A DNA stretch of 35,773 nucleotides from Granulosicoccus sp. (GTDB lineage Bacteria; Pseudomonadota; Gammaproteobacteria; Granulosicoccales; Granulosicoccaceae): assembly GCA_013002205.1 (NCBI GenBank), contig JABDKN010000042.1:1-35773 (forward strand), given 5' to 3'. Positions 1 through 8,548 of the stretch are shown here, piece after piece (position 1 is the first letter of the stretch; each line of letters opens with the position of its first letter). The notes below the pieces were generated by a model that saw nothing but the letters and a program-made list of their open reading frames with translations, had not been told where the DNA came from and did no database searches. The position numbers were made by a program, and so were the translations under genes.

Positions 1-61
1 TGTTTTGCGTCATAGGCTATTGTGGCACGTCCCGCCCGGATACGGGTTTACTGACTCGATC

Positions 62-2293
62 TCAGAGTCCTGGCAGGCGCATGCCGATCATGTTCCAGCC
101 ATCTTCATGGCTGGCCATGACCGTCCCTTCATGTGCTTCGGCGATCATCCTGACGATGTACAGTCCGAGACCCAGATGCAACTCGCCGGATGCAGCCTCA
201 CCGGTGCCCGTGCGGGCGGAATACATGGGATCGAACAATCGCATCAGTGTGGTTTCATCCAGGGGATCACCGCGGTTGATCACAGCCAACTGCAGGCGCG
301 GAACATCGTTTCCTCGATCTGTCCTGTCCTGTTCCAGGCCCAGGTGCAGCACCACCGGACCGGAGCGGGCAAAACTCACTGCGTTGTCCACCAGTATATC
401 GAACGCCTGACAGAGTAACTCAGGCGAAGCCGTGATGCTGAGCTCCGCTGGAGCCTCCATACTGAGCCTGAATTCCACGCCGTCGTAGACCTGTCGATAA
501 CGGGCCTGCAAACCAGCAAGCCAGTGCGACAGGTTGACCGGTTGCCTGTCTGCCATCTGCACCGTCTGTTCCAGGCGGGTGGACTCGACCAGTGCCTGGA
601 TGATGGCGCCGAGATGCTCCGCACCGCTACTGGCCCGGTCTATCAATAGCGTCGATTGCGCGTCGAGACTGTCGCGATCCAGATTCTCGATCGAGGTTCG
701 TACCACGGAAAGTGGCGTTCGGAGTTCATGTGACAGACGGCTGGACAACGCTTCCAGGTACTGCGTATAGGCAGCGGACCTGGCCAGCAGGGTGGATAAT
801 TTTCGCGACAGGTCACCGATTTCGTCGCGTGCATCACTGCCCGGCAGGCCATGAACCCGACCGTCAGCACTCACAGCATGCTGGGCTTCGCGGGAAAGGC
901 GACGTATTCTCGAGGACAGCACGAACGCAAACACCAGCAAACCACTACCCGCCAGCAGGCTGACCAGTAACAACAGACTGAACAGGCGGGCAAGTTCACT
1001 CCCGGCATAGGCTGATGCATGCTCTTCATTGGATTCGAACAACAGGTAACCACGTCGCGGTTCGGATCCGACAGGCGCCAGGGTTCCCAGCACGCGGTCA
1101 TTTTCATCGGTGACATAGCGCGTGGTGACCGGTTGATCGTCGAGGACGGTGGCGCGTCGCTCGCGGCTTAGGGATAAGGACAACGGTGAACCCTGCGACT
1201 CTGGCAACAGCGGCAGATCACCGGCAACGAAGAAGGCAAATACGCGCAGCAGGATTGCATCCCATAGCCCCTTGCTGGATCCTGCCGCAGCCAGGGCTTC
1301 ATCTTCGTCCGGGATCTGCGCGTAGAGATTATTGACATCGGCAAGTAGTCGCCCGTGTATGTCGAACAGACGGGCACGTCCTCCGGGCAGCACCCAGGGT
1401 TCGAGGCGTGCAGCGGCCGCATCGCTGAGATAAAACAGGGAGCCTGTAGCGAGCTCTACCGGCGACTGCCGGGTGCGATAAGCACGAGCCATGGCAAGCG
1501 GACTCAGACTGCCCGCCCAGCGCGCTCGCCGCTCACCGCGGTAATCGACGTCCACGACTGCGAAAGCTGCCTTGGAGCCATTGGCGGGCAGCGGCAGTGC
1601 AATCTCAAGCTGGTAACCGTCACGGGATTTCACCCACGCCGCCTCCCAGCCGTCGATCCGCAATCCGGCAGAGCGTCGTTCGCCAGTGACAGTTCGCGAA
1701 TCGGTTGCCCTCACTACCTCCACAGGTCCGGGGGCGATGGTGCGAATCAGCGCATGCTGCCACTCAGGCGCGCCGTCACTGGTCTGCATGCCCTGTACCA
1801 GCAACTCGACCGAGTCACCATTGACCAGCAAGGACTGGCGATCCGGTTGTTCGCCTTCCCCGGCATCGGCCCGAAGCACGGGAGGTGTGTGGTAGATCAC
1901 TGTTTGATCGCGCACGGCGATGAACAGGTATAACCGTTTTCCATGACGCGCGGTGCGCACATCGGCGATGACGGAGAGCGTCTGGTCCTGGTAGCGTCTG
2001 GGAGCGTTGAGCAGATTCTGCCAGTCATCATCATAGCCGTCGATGAAAATGGGATAGCGTGATGATTCGACATGCCAGTCACTGTCCACCGTCGTCGACC
2101 GGGCGTTGCTCATGGCCGTCTGAATATCCGATGCTTCGGACAGGGCAAGACGCATATTGGCAACTTTCAGGGTCTGCTCATCGATGCGCGTCTGTTGCAG
2201 AGCACCATACAACTGCTTGACGCTCTTCCAGCCAACCAGTGGAACTGCCAGCGTCAATGCAGCGGCCAGTAACATCTGCGAGCGCAGTTTCAT
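62..2293 (-). CDS. pdsS: PDS-system sensor histidine kinase (PdsS)
   Basis: Inner-membrane sensor kinase of the proteobacterial dedicated sortase system, partner of the regulator immediately upstream (27-bp gap). Of 743 residues, a membrane segment lies at about 7-21, then a large periplasmic region, a second membrane segment at about 436-460, and a HAMP-like linker to about 505. The HisKA motif SHELRTPL places the phosphorylated His at 522. The N box has Asn637 (ILVDNAV) and the G box GLGLYIV is at 708-714. Residues about 72-265 look like a CBM9/DOMON-type beta-sandwich: IDGYDDDW near 84-91, LYLFIAVRD at 121-129, NGDSVELLV near 158-166, and GYQLEIALPL at 226-235. This would be an unusual carbohydrate-binding-like sensor. 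Family assignment rests on architecture plus the adjacent sortase and substrate genes. The 61 bp after its stop hold no gene; any further locus member would lie outside the window. Confidence 0.88.
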   Translation of the reverse strand: MKLRSQMLLAAALTLAVPLVGWKSVKQLYGALQQTRIDEQTLKVANMRLALSEASDIQTAMSNARSTTVDSDWHVESSRYPIFIDGYDDDWQNLLNAPRRYQDQTLSVIADVRTARHGKRLYLFIAVRDQTVIYHTPPVLRADAGEGEQPDRQSLLVNGDSVELLVQGMQTSDGAPEWQHALIRTIAPGPVEVVRATDSRTVTGERRSAGLRIDGWEAAWVKSRDGYQLEIALPLPANGSKAAFAVVDVDYRGERRARWAGSLSPLAMARAYRTRQSPVELATGSLFYLSDAAAARLEPWVLPGGRARLFDIHGRLLADVNNLYAQIPDEDEALAAAGSSKGLWDAILLRVFAFFVAGDLPLLPESQGSPLSLSLSRERRATVLDDQPVTTRYVTDENDRVLGTLAPVGSEPRRGYLLFESNEEHASAYAGSELARLFSLLLLVSLLAGSGLLVFAFVLSSRIRRLSREAQHAVSADGRVHGLPGSDARDEIGDLSRKLSTLLARSAAYTQYLEALSSRLSHELRTPLSVVRTSIENLDRDSLDAQSTLLIDRASSGAEHLGAIIQALVESTRLEQTVQMADRQPVNLSHWLAGLQARYRQVYDGVEFRLSMEAPAELSITASPELLCQAFDILVDNAVSFARSGPVVLHLGLEQDRTDRGNDVPRLQLAVINRGDPLDETTLMRLFDPMYSARTGTGEAASGELHLGLGLYIVRMIAEAHEGTVMASHEDGWNMIGMRLPGL

Positions 2294-2320
2294 CAGAGGG
2301 TGCCCTCCGGGCCAACAGCA

Positions 2321-3037
2321 TCAGTATAGAAGACTGTCCATCCACCGATATCCCAGACCATAAACCGTCTGTATTCCGGCAAAGGCGTCATCCATTTGGA
2401 TGAATTTGGCTCGAATGCGCTTGATGTGAGCAGTAATGGTCTGATCGTCCAGTACCAGGTTGGCGGCGTCCATGAGTTGCTGCCGACTGCGCACCTGGCC
2501 CGGGTTTCTGGCCAGGCAATCCACCAGCCAGTATTCGGTCACGGTCAGTTCAACCACCTCTCCTCGCCATTTTGCCAGCAATCGCGGCTGATTCAGTTCC
2601 AGCGATCCTACAACGCGAATGGCGTCTGATTCACCACCCTGGGTGAGGGCATCCACTCGTCGCAGCAGTGTGCTGACACGGGTCACCAGTTGCGCAAGGC
2701 TGATGTCCTTGGTGAGATAATCATCAGCGCCAAGCCGCAATCCCGAGATGACGTCCAGTTCACTGTCACGTGCGGTAAGAAACAGAATGGGCAGTCGTGA
2801 CGACGATTCGCGAAGTTTTCGACACAGATCGAAGCCAGCCTCGCTGTCGCGACCAAGACCGATGTCGATGATGGCAACATCGGGCAGTCGCCGACTGACC
2901 GCTTTCAATGCGGAATCGGCGTCACCAAATCCATGCACGTCAAAACCTGCACGGCTGAGCGCCAGTGTGTAGTTATCTCTCAACGCAGGCTCATCCTCTA
3001 CCAGTACGATCCGTCGCAAGGGATTCTGCTCAGTCAT
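2321..3037 (-). CDS. pdsR: PDS-system response regulator (PdsR)
   Basis: A 238-residue two-component response regulator of the OmpR/PhoB type and cognate partner of the downstream kinase. The receiver domain (about 9-125) has the acidic pair Glu14/Asp15, phospho-acceptor Asp58 (IIDIG), Thr88 (FLTAR) and Lys110 (LTKD). The C-terminal winged-helix DNA-binding domain (about 140-235) includes the VTEYWLVDCLARNPG helix and ends with GLGYRWM, typical of trans_reg_C. It is transcribed divergently from the sortase substrate gene across only 101 bp. It therefore plausibly controls both directions from that spacer, although no clear -35/-10 pair or repeated operator was recognisable there. The receiver carries a slightly long loop after Asp58 (GLGRDSEAGF). 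Confidence 0.9.
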   Translation of the reverse strand: MTEQNPLRRIVLVEDEPALRDNYTLALSRAGFDVHGFGDADSALKAVSRRLPDVAIIDIGLGRDSEAGFDLCRKLRESSSRLPILFLTARDSELDVISGLRLGADDYLTKDISLAQLVTRVSTLLRRVDALTQGGESDAIRVVGSLELNQPRLLAKWRGEVVELTVTEYWLVDCLARNPGQVRSRQQLMDAANLVLDDQTITAHIKRIRAKFIQMDDAFAGIQTVYGLGYRWMDSLLY

Positions 3038-3138
3038 GTTTGGTCATTATTGATCCGAATTTTTCCAGACTCTTTCGCTGGAATGTCCTACGGCACGTGT
3101 CAACTGTGTAGCACCAAGGCTACCCTCTCAATCGCCCC

Positions 3139-5286
3139 ATGCATCATACCCACACCTCCGAACTTGCGCTCGATAGTACGCAAGATCAACGCCTGAATGA
3201 TCTCGACGGTCGCAAGTCGGGCAATCCCGGACGGCCACCTGCAACGATTCCTCTCTGGCTCTGTCGCATTGTGCTGATACTGATACTGCAGATTCCAGGC
3301 AGCCCATCGATCGCCCTGGCGGAGCAGGCACCGGGCAGCGGTTCACTGATTCTGCACACCCCGCAGGGTAATCTCGAGTCCGTCATGCTCGATGCCAGCA
3401 TTGAACTGCAGGTGCAGGGCCTGCTGGCAGACATGAGTCTGACGCAGACATTCCGCAATACTACCGGGCAGTGGGTAGAGGGACGCTACCTGTTCCCGCT
3501 GCCACCGGACGCTGCGGTTCGCGGTATCAGCATGCGCGTCGGCGAACGGGTGATCAGGGGCGTCATCCAGACACGCGCAGACGCACAGTCGACCTACGAC
3601 AGTGCCAGATCGGCCGGACACATTGCCAGTCTGGTTGAACAGCAACGGCCCAACCTGTTTACCATGCGGGTGGCCAATATCCCACCCGGAGAACACGTCA
3701 GTGTCCAGCTGGACGTGATGCTGCCCGTCACGGTGGTGGAGCAGCAAATGCAGCTGAGACTGCCGACCACGCTGACCCCGCGTTATACCAATCAGGCGAC
3801 TCCAGACACGCCGGACCTGGCCTCTCCATTCGCGCTGCCGGCCGAGGCAAGAGGACCGCGGCTGGATGTGTCGGTGAGCATAAGCCCATTGCCGGACCCC
3901 GCATCGCTGTCCAGCGTCACCGTGCCGTTTCAGCGCAGCGAAAATGGTTTGCAGATACACGGCATGCTGATGAACCGGGATCTCGTACTGACCTGGCAGG
4001 CACCACTTGAAAACTCCACCAATATCCATGCATTTACCGCCCGGCACGCGGGTGAACGGTACGTACAGCTCCTGGTCAATCCTCCTGCCAGAACCTCGCC
4101 GGGCAAACGCATGGTCCGTGAGCTGGTCATCGTGGTCGACAAATCAGGATCCATGGCCGGTGTATCGATGAAGGCTGCCATCGAGGCACTTAATTTTGCG
4201 ATCGATGGACTGACAGCACACGACTACCTGAACCTGGTCGCGTTTGATGATCGTCACTTTTCGTTGTTCGCCGATGCACGACAGGCCACCGACGCTGTCA
4301 AGCAGCAGGCTAGACGATTCGCCAATCACCTGACTGCCGATGGTGGGACCGAAATGGGCAGCGCCCTGGATTTCGCACTGAGGCGCAATCTTCCTGCCCT
4401 TACGGATTCCGGGATGCCACCTCACGATGAAACGGCCGATCGCCTGCGGCAGGTCGTATTCATGACGGACGGCAGTGTGGGCTACGAAGATCAACTGCTC
4501 GCAGAGATCAGGCACAATCTGGGGGAGAGCCGACTGTTCACCGTGGGAATCGGTCCGGCACCCAACAGCTGGTTTCTGCAGAAAGCTGCCGAAGCGGGCC
4601 GTGGCGTGTCGGTCAGCATCATCGATGAACACGACGTGGCCCGCGGCATCACTGAACTGCTGGCCGGACTCATTCAGCCGGTGCTCACTGACATTGCAAT
4701 ACAGTACCCGCAAGGCGTCGGGGAGATCTACCCTCGCCCACTGCCGGATCTCTATGCAGGCAGGCCAGGTTCGTGGGTGGCTCGCCTCAGCAGGGACGTC
4801 AGTGAAATCATCATCACCGGCAAGCATGATGGCAAACGCTGGCGGGAACAGTTGAGCCTGCCCGCTGACGATGCAGAATCCACGTCAGCTCTGAGCAACA
4901 GTGCACCGGCTCTTGCCATGCACTGGACGCGCCGGAAAATCGATTCCCTGATGGATGAACAGCGCTACGCGGCGGATGATTCGCTGAACAAACAGGCGAT
5001 TACCCGACTGGCGCTGGAGGTGGGTTTGATCACGCCCTATACGAGCCTGGTTGCGCGGGAGCAGCATCCTCGCAGACCCGGCAATCAACCACTGGCAACA
5101 CACCGCGTAACCAATCTGATTCCTGAGGGCAACCGGATGCTGACGGTTGGCATGCCACGCGGTGCAACCGGAGTGGACATGCTGATCCGCCTGAGCCTGC
5201 TACTCAGTGTCGTGGGGCTGTTATTACTGACGCTGAGTCGTGTGGGACTGCATCAAGGTGCGTGCACCGGCAGCAGAGCCAGGTGA
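3139..5286 (+). CDS. VIT/vWA sortase substrate (marine proteobacterial sortase target protein)
   Basis: This 715-residue exported protein is the predicted dedicated substrate of the sortase encoded next. A hydrophobic signal segment lies at about 38-61 with likely cleavage after ALA (61), preceded by an unusually long polar N-tail. A VIT (inter-alpha-trypsin inhibitor-type) domain covers about 70-195 (YLFPLPPDAAV, NLFTMRVANIPPGE). A von Willebrand A domain begins near 327 with an intact MIDAS: DKSGS from Asp334, Thr in GGTEMG, and Asp in MTDG. The C-terminus has the sorting-signal layout: a short motif MPRGATG (672-678), a hydrophobic helix (about 681-700) and a basic tail ending GSRAR. The motif departs from the usual LPxT-like form. 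Its 3' end overlaps the sortase frame. The start codon ATG lacks a visible ribosome-binding site, so a later start is possible. Confidence 0.88.
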   Translation: MHHTHTSELALDSTQDQRLNDLDGRKSGNPGRPPATIPLWLCRIVLILILQIPGSPSIALAEQAPGSGSLILHTPQGNLESVMLDASIELQVQGLLADMSLTQTFRNTTGQWVEGRYLFPLPPDAAVRGISMRVGERVIRGVIQTRADAQSTYDSARSAGHIASLVEQQRPNLFTMRVANIPPGEHVSVQLDVMLPVTVVEQQMQLRLPTTLTPRYTNQATPDTPDLASPFALPAEARGPRLDVSVSISPLPDPASLSSVTVPFQRSENGLQIHGMLMNRDLVLTWQAPLENSTNIHAFTARHAGERYVQLLVNPPARTSPGKRMVRELVIVVDKSGSMAGVSMKAAIEALNFAIDGLTAHDYLNLVAFDDRHFSLFADARQATDAVKQQARRFANHLTADGGTEMGSALDFALRRNLPALTDSGMPPHDETADRLRQVVFMTDGSVGYEDQLLAEIRHNLGESRLFTVGIGPAPNSWFLQKAAEAGRGVSVSIIDEHDVARGITELLAGLIQPVLTDIAIQYPQGVGEIYPRPLPDLYAGRPGSWVARLSRDVSEIIITGKHDGKRWREQLSLPADDAESTSALSNSAPALAMHWTRRKIDSLMDEQRYAADDSLNKQAITRLALEVGLITPYTSLVAREQHPRRPGNQPLATHRVTNLIPEGNRMLTVGMPRGATGVDMLIRLSLLLSVVGLLLLTLSRVGLHQGACTGSRAR

Positions 5287-5870
5287 TCACGCTTAAGCTG
5301 CACAGGTTATTGCGACCTGTAGCCTGGCTGTTGTTGAGCGTATCGATGCTGATCGCAGTCAAGGCGACGATGATCGGCGGCAAGGCCTGGCTGGGTCAAC
5401 ATCTGCTGAGTCAGGCCTGGCAGCAGAGCAGGCTGGGTGGTCGATCTGTCAAACCATGGCCATGGGCTGATGTCAGCACGATTGCCCGACTGGAAATACC
5501 GTCTCTGCACCGATCGATGATCGTACTCAGCGATGCATCAGGTGAAGCCATGGCGTTTGGCCCGGGTCTCGTGGCAGGTGATCCGCTGCGCGCTGCCAAC
5601 AGCACCCTTGCGCTGGGAGGACATCGCGACACGCACCTGGCTTTTCTGCAGGATCTGCAACCGGGTGACTTGATCAGCCTGCACTCTCTCGATGGACAAA
5701 CTTTCCATTACAGGCTCATTGACAAACTGATTGTCGATTCCCGTGTGCAGTCCTTGCAGATAGCCACTGACGCACCGGGACTGGTACTCATCACCTGTTT
5801 TCCGTTCGATGCGGTGCAGACTGGTGGACCCCTGCGACTGGTGGCACGAGCGGATATACTGCCTGGATGA
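5262..5870 (+). CDS. class GN sortase
   Basis: Membrane-anchored cysteine transpeptidase that would cleave the substrate's C-terminal signal and attach it to an envelope nucleophile. It has about 202 residues with an N-terminal membrane segment (about 18-36). The sortase triad is visible: His121 in LALGGHRDTH, Cys179 in LVLITCFPF and Arg192 in GGPLRLVARA. The start is ambiguous. GTG at 5262 lies 25 bp inside the substrate gene with AAGG just upstream, while GTG at 5283 gives a GTGA-type overlap and a shorter cytoplasmic tail closer to other GN sortases. Its stop overlaps the next gene's ATG (ATGA), so all three genes are probably translationally coupled. Gram-negative sortases of this class typically have a single dedicated target, which matches this layout. 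Confidence 0.9.
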   Translation: MHRQQSQVITLKLHRLLRPVAWLLLSVSMLIAVKATMIGGKAWLGQHLLSQAWQQSRLGGRSVKPWPWADVSTIARLEIPSLHRSMIVLSDASGEAMAFGPGLVAGDPLRAANSTLALGGHRDTHLAFLQDLQPGDLISLHSLDGQTFHYRLIDKLIVDSRVQSLQIATDAPGLVLITCFPFDAVQTGGPLRLVARADILPG

Positions 5871-7069
5871 AATTCTCTTCGTTGACGCGACGAATCGTTG
5901 CTGACACACCTCGGGGCACTGCTCCGATCGACCCTTGGGCTGTACACAATCTGGCCATGCAGCGCACCGCGCGTGGTGATGCCATCACCATGCTGAGCAT
6001 TGGCCAGGAGAGCGAAGAAAGGACCCCTGAAATCGTGGTGGACGCAGCTATAGCAAGCCTCAGATCGGGACGACATCATTACGTCGATGTGCGAGGCGAG
6101 AAACATCTTCGACAGGCTGTCGCCGAGTATCACGCCAGATTGACGACGCAGTCCGTGACAGCTGAATCGGTCACCATATTCACCGGAGCACAGAATGCGC
6201 TTTTCTCAGTAGCGCAAGTGCTGCTGGACATCGATGATGAGTTGATACTGGTTGCTCCGTATTACACAACCTATGCTGCGACGTTCGGGGCTCCAGGGCC
6301 TGCCGTCGTGATAGTCCAGGTCGAAGCCGAGGATGGTTACCAGCTCAATGTTGACAGACTGCTCGATGCGGTAACGCCCAGGACGCAGGCCATCGTGCTG
6401 AATACCCCGAACAATCCGCTTGGCAGTCACTACACGCAAGCGCAGATTGAACGCATCGTACAAGTCTGTCTGGCGAAGGACATCTGGTTGATACTGGATG
6501 CTGTCTATCTGGACACCGTGGAGGCCGGCTCGGTGGCATTACCTCATCTCATTCCGGACTCGGAACGAATACTGGTGACCGTCGGCAGCCTCTCCAAATC
6601 ACATCGAATGACGGGATGGCGTGTCGGTTGGGTCATTGGGCCGGCAACTGTGGCTGCCCACCTGGCCAAGCTTTGCGTGTGCATGCATTACGGCATACCG
6701 CCTTTCATCCAGGATGCAGCCGTGGTCGCGATTCACCAGGCAACAGGCACACCCGAGACCGTCAGGTCCGTGATGCAGCACCGCCGTTCCCTGTTGCTTG
6801 AGCATTTGACGACAGTGGAGCCGGCCAGATTGATCGATGCCGGTCAGGGCATGTTCATATTGCTGGATGTAGAACCGCTGGGAATGACAGCCTTTGAGTT
6901 TGCCATGGGCTTGCTCGAGGAGAGGAAGGTATCGGTATTACCCTGCGATGGCTTCGGCCCCGGTGGCCGCTATCTGGTACGCATAGGATTGTGTGTGGAT
7001 GGGCAGATGCTGAGCGATGCAGGCCGCAAGATCTGTCAGTTCATCGCTGAGAACAAGCGCACCGACTGA
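5867..7069 (+). CDS. PLP-dependent class I/II aminotransferase, AruH (arginine:pyruvate transaminase)-like
   Basis: Cytoplasmic fold-type I aminotransferase of 400 residues. The PLP lysine is Lys244 in SLSKSHRMTGWRVGW, with the NTPNNPLG substrate/PLP loop and an ILDAVY motif where most relatives have DEVY. Several stretches recall Pseudomonas AruH, the arginine:pyruvate transaminase: HYVDVRGEKHLRQ, FTGAQNALFSVAQ and SKSHRMTGWRVGW. The similarity is from memory and not aligned, so substrate is an inference. Its ATG overlaps the sortase stop codon (ATGA), implying translational coupling with the sortase operon. It ends 9 bp from the 3' end of a convergent basic amino-acid ABC importer, which fits an arginine or ornithine role. 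Alternatives are another class I aminotransferase acting on aspartate or aromatic amino acids. Confidence 0.82.
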   Translation: MKFSSLTRRIVADTPRGTAPIDPWAVHNLAMQRTARGDAITMLSIGQESEERTPEIVVDAAIASLRSGRHHYVDVRGEKHLRQAVAEYHARLTTQSVTAESVTIFTGAQNALFSVAQVLLDIDDELILVAPYYTTYAATFGAPGPAVVIVQVEAEDGYQLNVDRLLDAVTPRTQAIVLNTPNNPLGSHYTQAQIERIVQVCLAKDIWLILDAVYLDTVEAGSVALPHLIPDSERILVTVGSLSKSHRMTGWRVGWVIGPATVAAHLAKLCVCMHYGIPPFIQDAAVVAIHQATGTPETVRSVMQHRRSLLLEHLTTVEPARLIDAGQGMFILLDVEPLGMTAFEFAMGLLEERKVSVLPCDGFGPGGRYLVRIGLCVDGQMLSDAGRKICQFIAENKRTD

Positions 7070-7078
7070 CTCGAATGG

Positions 7079-7768
7079 TCAGGCAGGCCGGGGTACACGC
7101 CTCTCGAGCCAACGAAAGAACACCACGATAACGGCCGTCAGGCAGACATAGATGGCGGCTACGAATAACAACGGTTCATAGACGCGATAGGTTTCCTGCC
7201 GCACGATGGATCCGACGCCATAGACATCGAAGACGGTTATCGTTGCAGCCAGTGGAGTGGACTTCAACGTCAGTACGAATTCTCCCGCAAGCGTTGGCAG
7301 CACGTTCTGCAGTGCACGTGGCAGCCAGATACGTCTCAACAATGTGAAACGTCCCATACCGAACGCCCGGGCCGCCTCCAGCTCACCTTTGGGCACTCCA
7401 CGAAATGCGCCTCGCATGACTTCGCCTTCGTAACCAGCCACACTGAGGGTAAACGCGAGTACGGCGTAGGGAAACGCGTCGCGTAGAATGGGCCAGAGAA
7501 ATGATTCGCGTATTTCCGGAATCATCGGGAATAGCGATCCGAGACCGTAATACAAGAGCCAGAGTTGAATCAGCAGCGGCGTGCCGCGAATGAGTGTACA
7601 GAACATGCGCGCCGGGATCGCCAGCCATCGAGGGCCGGTAACCTGCACCAGTCCGATCGGGATGGCGAGAAGCATTCCCAGCACGACAGATATACCCAGC
7701 AGCTGCAGGGTGACGATTACACCGTCGATGAATCTGGGCGCATATTCCGGAATCCAGTACCATTGCAT
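7079..7768 (-). CDS. hisM: basic amino-acid ABC transporter permease, HisM/AotM-like
   Basis: Inner-membrane permease of 229 residues, one of two forming the channel of a histidine/arginine/ornithine importer. Several hydrophobic helices are visible. The BPD_transp_1 cytoplasmic coupling loop appears as GELEAARAFGMGRFTLLRRIWLPRAL, matching the EAA motif that docks on the ATPase. RGTPLLIQLWLLYYG is the typical HisM/GlnP-family segment. It is the last gene of the four-gene leftward operon, 27 bp after the sister permease, and converges with the aminotransferase gene. No terminator is apparent in the 9-bp gap. Confidence 0.88.
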   Translation of the reverse strand: MQWYWIPEYAPRFIDGVIVTLQLLGISVVLGMLLAIPIGLVQVTGPRWLAIPARMFCTLIRGTPLLIQLWLLYYGLGSLFPMIPEIRESFLWPILRDAFPYAVLAFTLSVAGYEGEVMRGAFRGVPKGELEAARAFGMGRFTLLRRIWLPRALQNVLPTLAGEFVLTLKSTPLAATITVFDVYGVGSIVRQETYRVYEPLLFVAAIYVCLTAVIVVFFRWLERRVPRPA

Positions 7769-7795
7769 ACTAGCAGTTCATCCACTTGTGGCGCA

Positions 7796-8518
7796 CTAGT
7801 TCACGTCCGGCTGGCCACGTCTAACGCGCTTCTCGAGCAGCCGAAATACCTGGTTGGACACCAACGTCAGGGCGAGATAGATGCCGGCTGCTACCGCAAA
7901 AAACATGAAGTAGGCTCGAGTGGCACCAGCAGCCTGCCGGGTAGTCATTGCCAGTTCTGAAAAACCGACCACGGCCAGCAGTGCAGTATCCTTGGTGACG
8001 ATCAGCCAGAGGTTGGATAAGCCAGGCAGGGCAAATGGCAACATGGCCGGGAGGATGATTCGCAGGAGAACTTTCCAGCCTGACATACCGAAGGCCTGAG
8101 CCGCTTCGACCTGGCCACGCGGTACTGCCAGCATGGCTCCACGGATGACTTCAGTCGCGTAGGCACCCTGCACGATACCCAGGACAGCGATACCGGCCAC
8201 CAGCCCACTGATGTCTACAGGCTGGTACCCCATCAACTCCAGTAATTCGTTGATCAGTCCTGTACCGGCGTAATAGAGCAGGAGAATCAGAACCAGTTCC
8301 GGTACCGCGCGAATCAGCGTGGTGTATACCTCCAGCAACCACTGTGTTAACCGGGATCCGTTGATCTTACCCAGGGCACCCAACAGCCCGATGGTCAATC
8401 CCAGCAGATAGGCCCCTGCGGCTATCTGGACTGTACTCGACAAGCCACGCAGCAGGTTCCAGCCCCAGCCATCACCGCTGAAGGACAAATGGTGCCAATT
8501 GGCGAACATCTCCCCCAT
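7796..8518 (-). CDS. hisQ: basic amino-acid ABC transporter permease, HisQ/AotQ-like
   Basis: Second inner-membrane permease of the importer, 240 residues with about five hydrophobic helices. The EAA loop appears as RGQVEAAQAFGMSGWKVLLRIILPAM. Recognisable HisQ features are YTTLIRAVPELVLILLLYY near the middle and SNQVFRLLEKRVRRG at the basic C-terminus. It lies 30 bp after the binding-protein gene and 27 bp before the other permease. Two close in-frame ATGs exist at the start. The first is preferred, because the GGGGGAG before the second would sit directly against it. Confidence 0.88.
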   Translation of the reverse strand: MGEMFANWHHLSFSGDGWGWNLLRGLSSTVQIAAGAYLLGLTIGLLGALGKINGSRLTQWLLEVYTTLIRAVPELVLILLLYYAGTGLINELLELMGYQPVDISGLVAGIAVLGIVQGAYATEVIRGAMLAVPRGQVEAAQAFGMSGWKVLLRIILPAMLPFALPGLSNLWLIVTKDTALLAVVGFSELAMTTRQAAGATRAYFMFFAVAAGIYLALTLVSNQVFRLLEKRVRRGQPDVN

Positions 8519-8548
8519 CTAGCGCGGACCATTCATGGCATTCACCGA

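Noticed and set aside
1-61. A further PDS gene (OmpA-like member) after pdsS
   Set aside because: Only 61 non-coding bases are visible. A weak CCCG-GATA-CGGG dyad is present but no coding sequence can be supported.
3343-4827. Long minus-strand open frames opposite the sortase substrate
   Set aside because: High-G+C shadow frames with no signal or domain; the plus-strand VIT/vWA protein is well supported.
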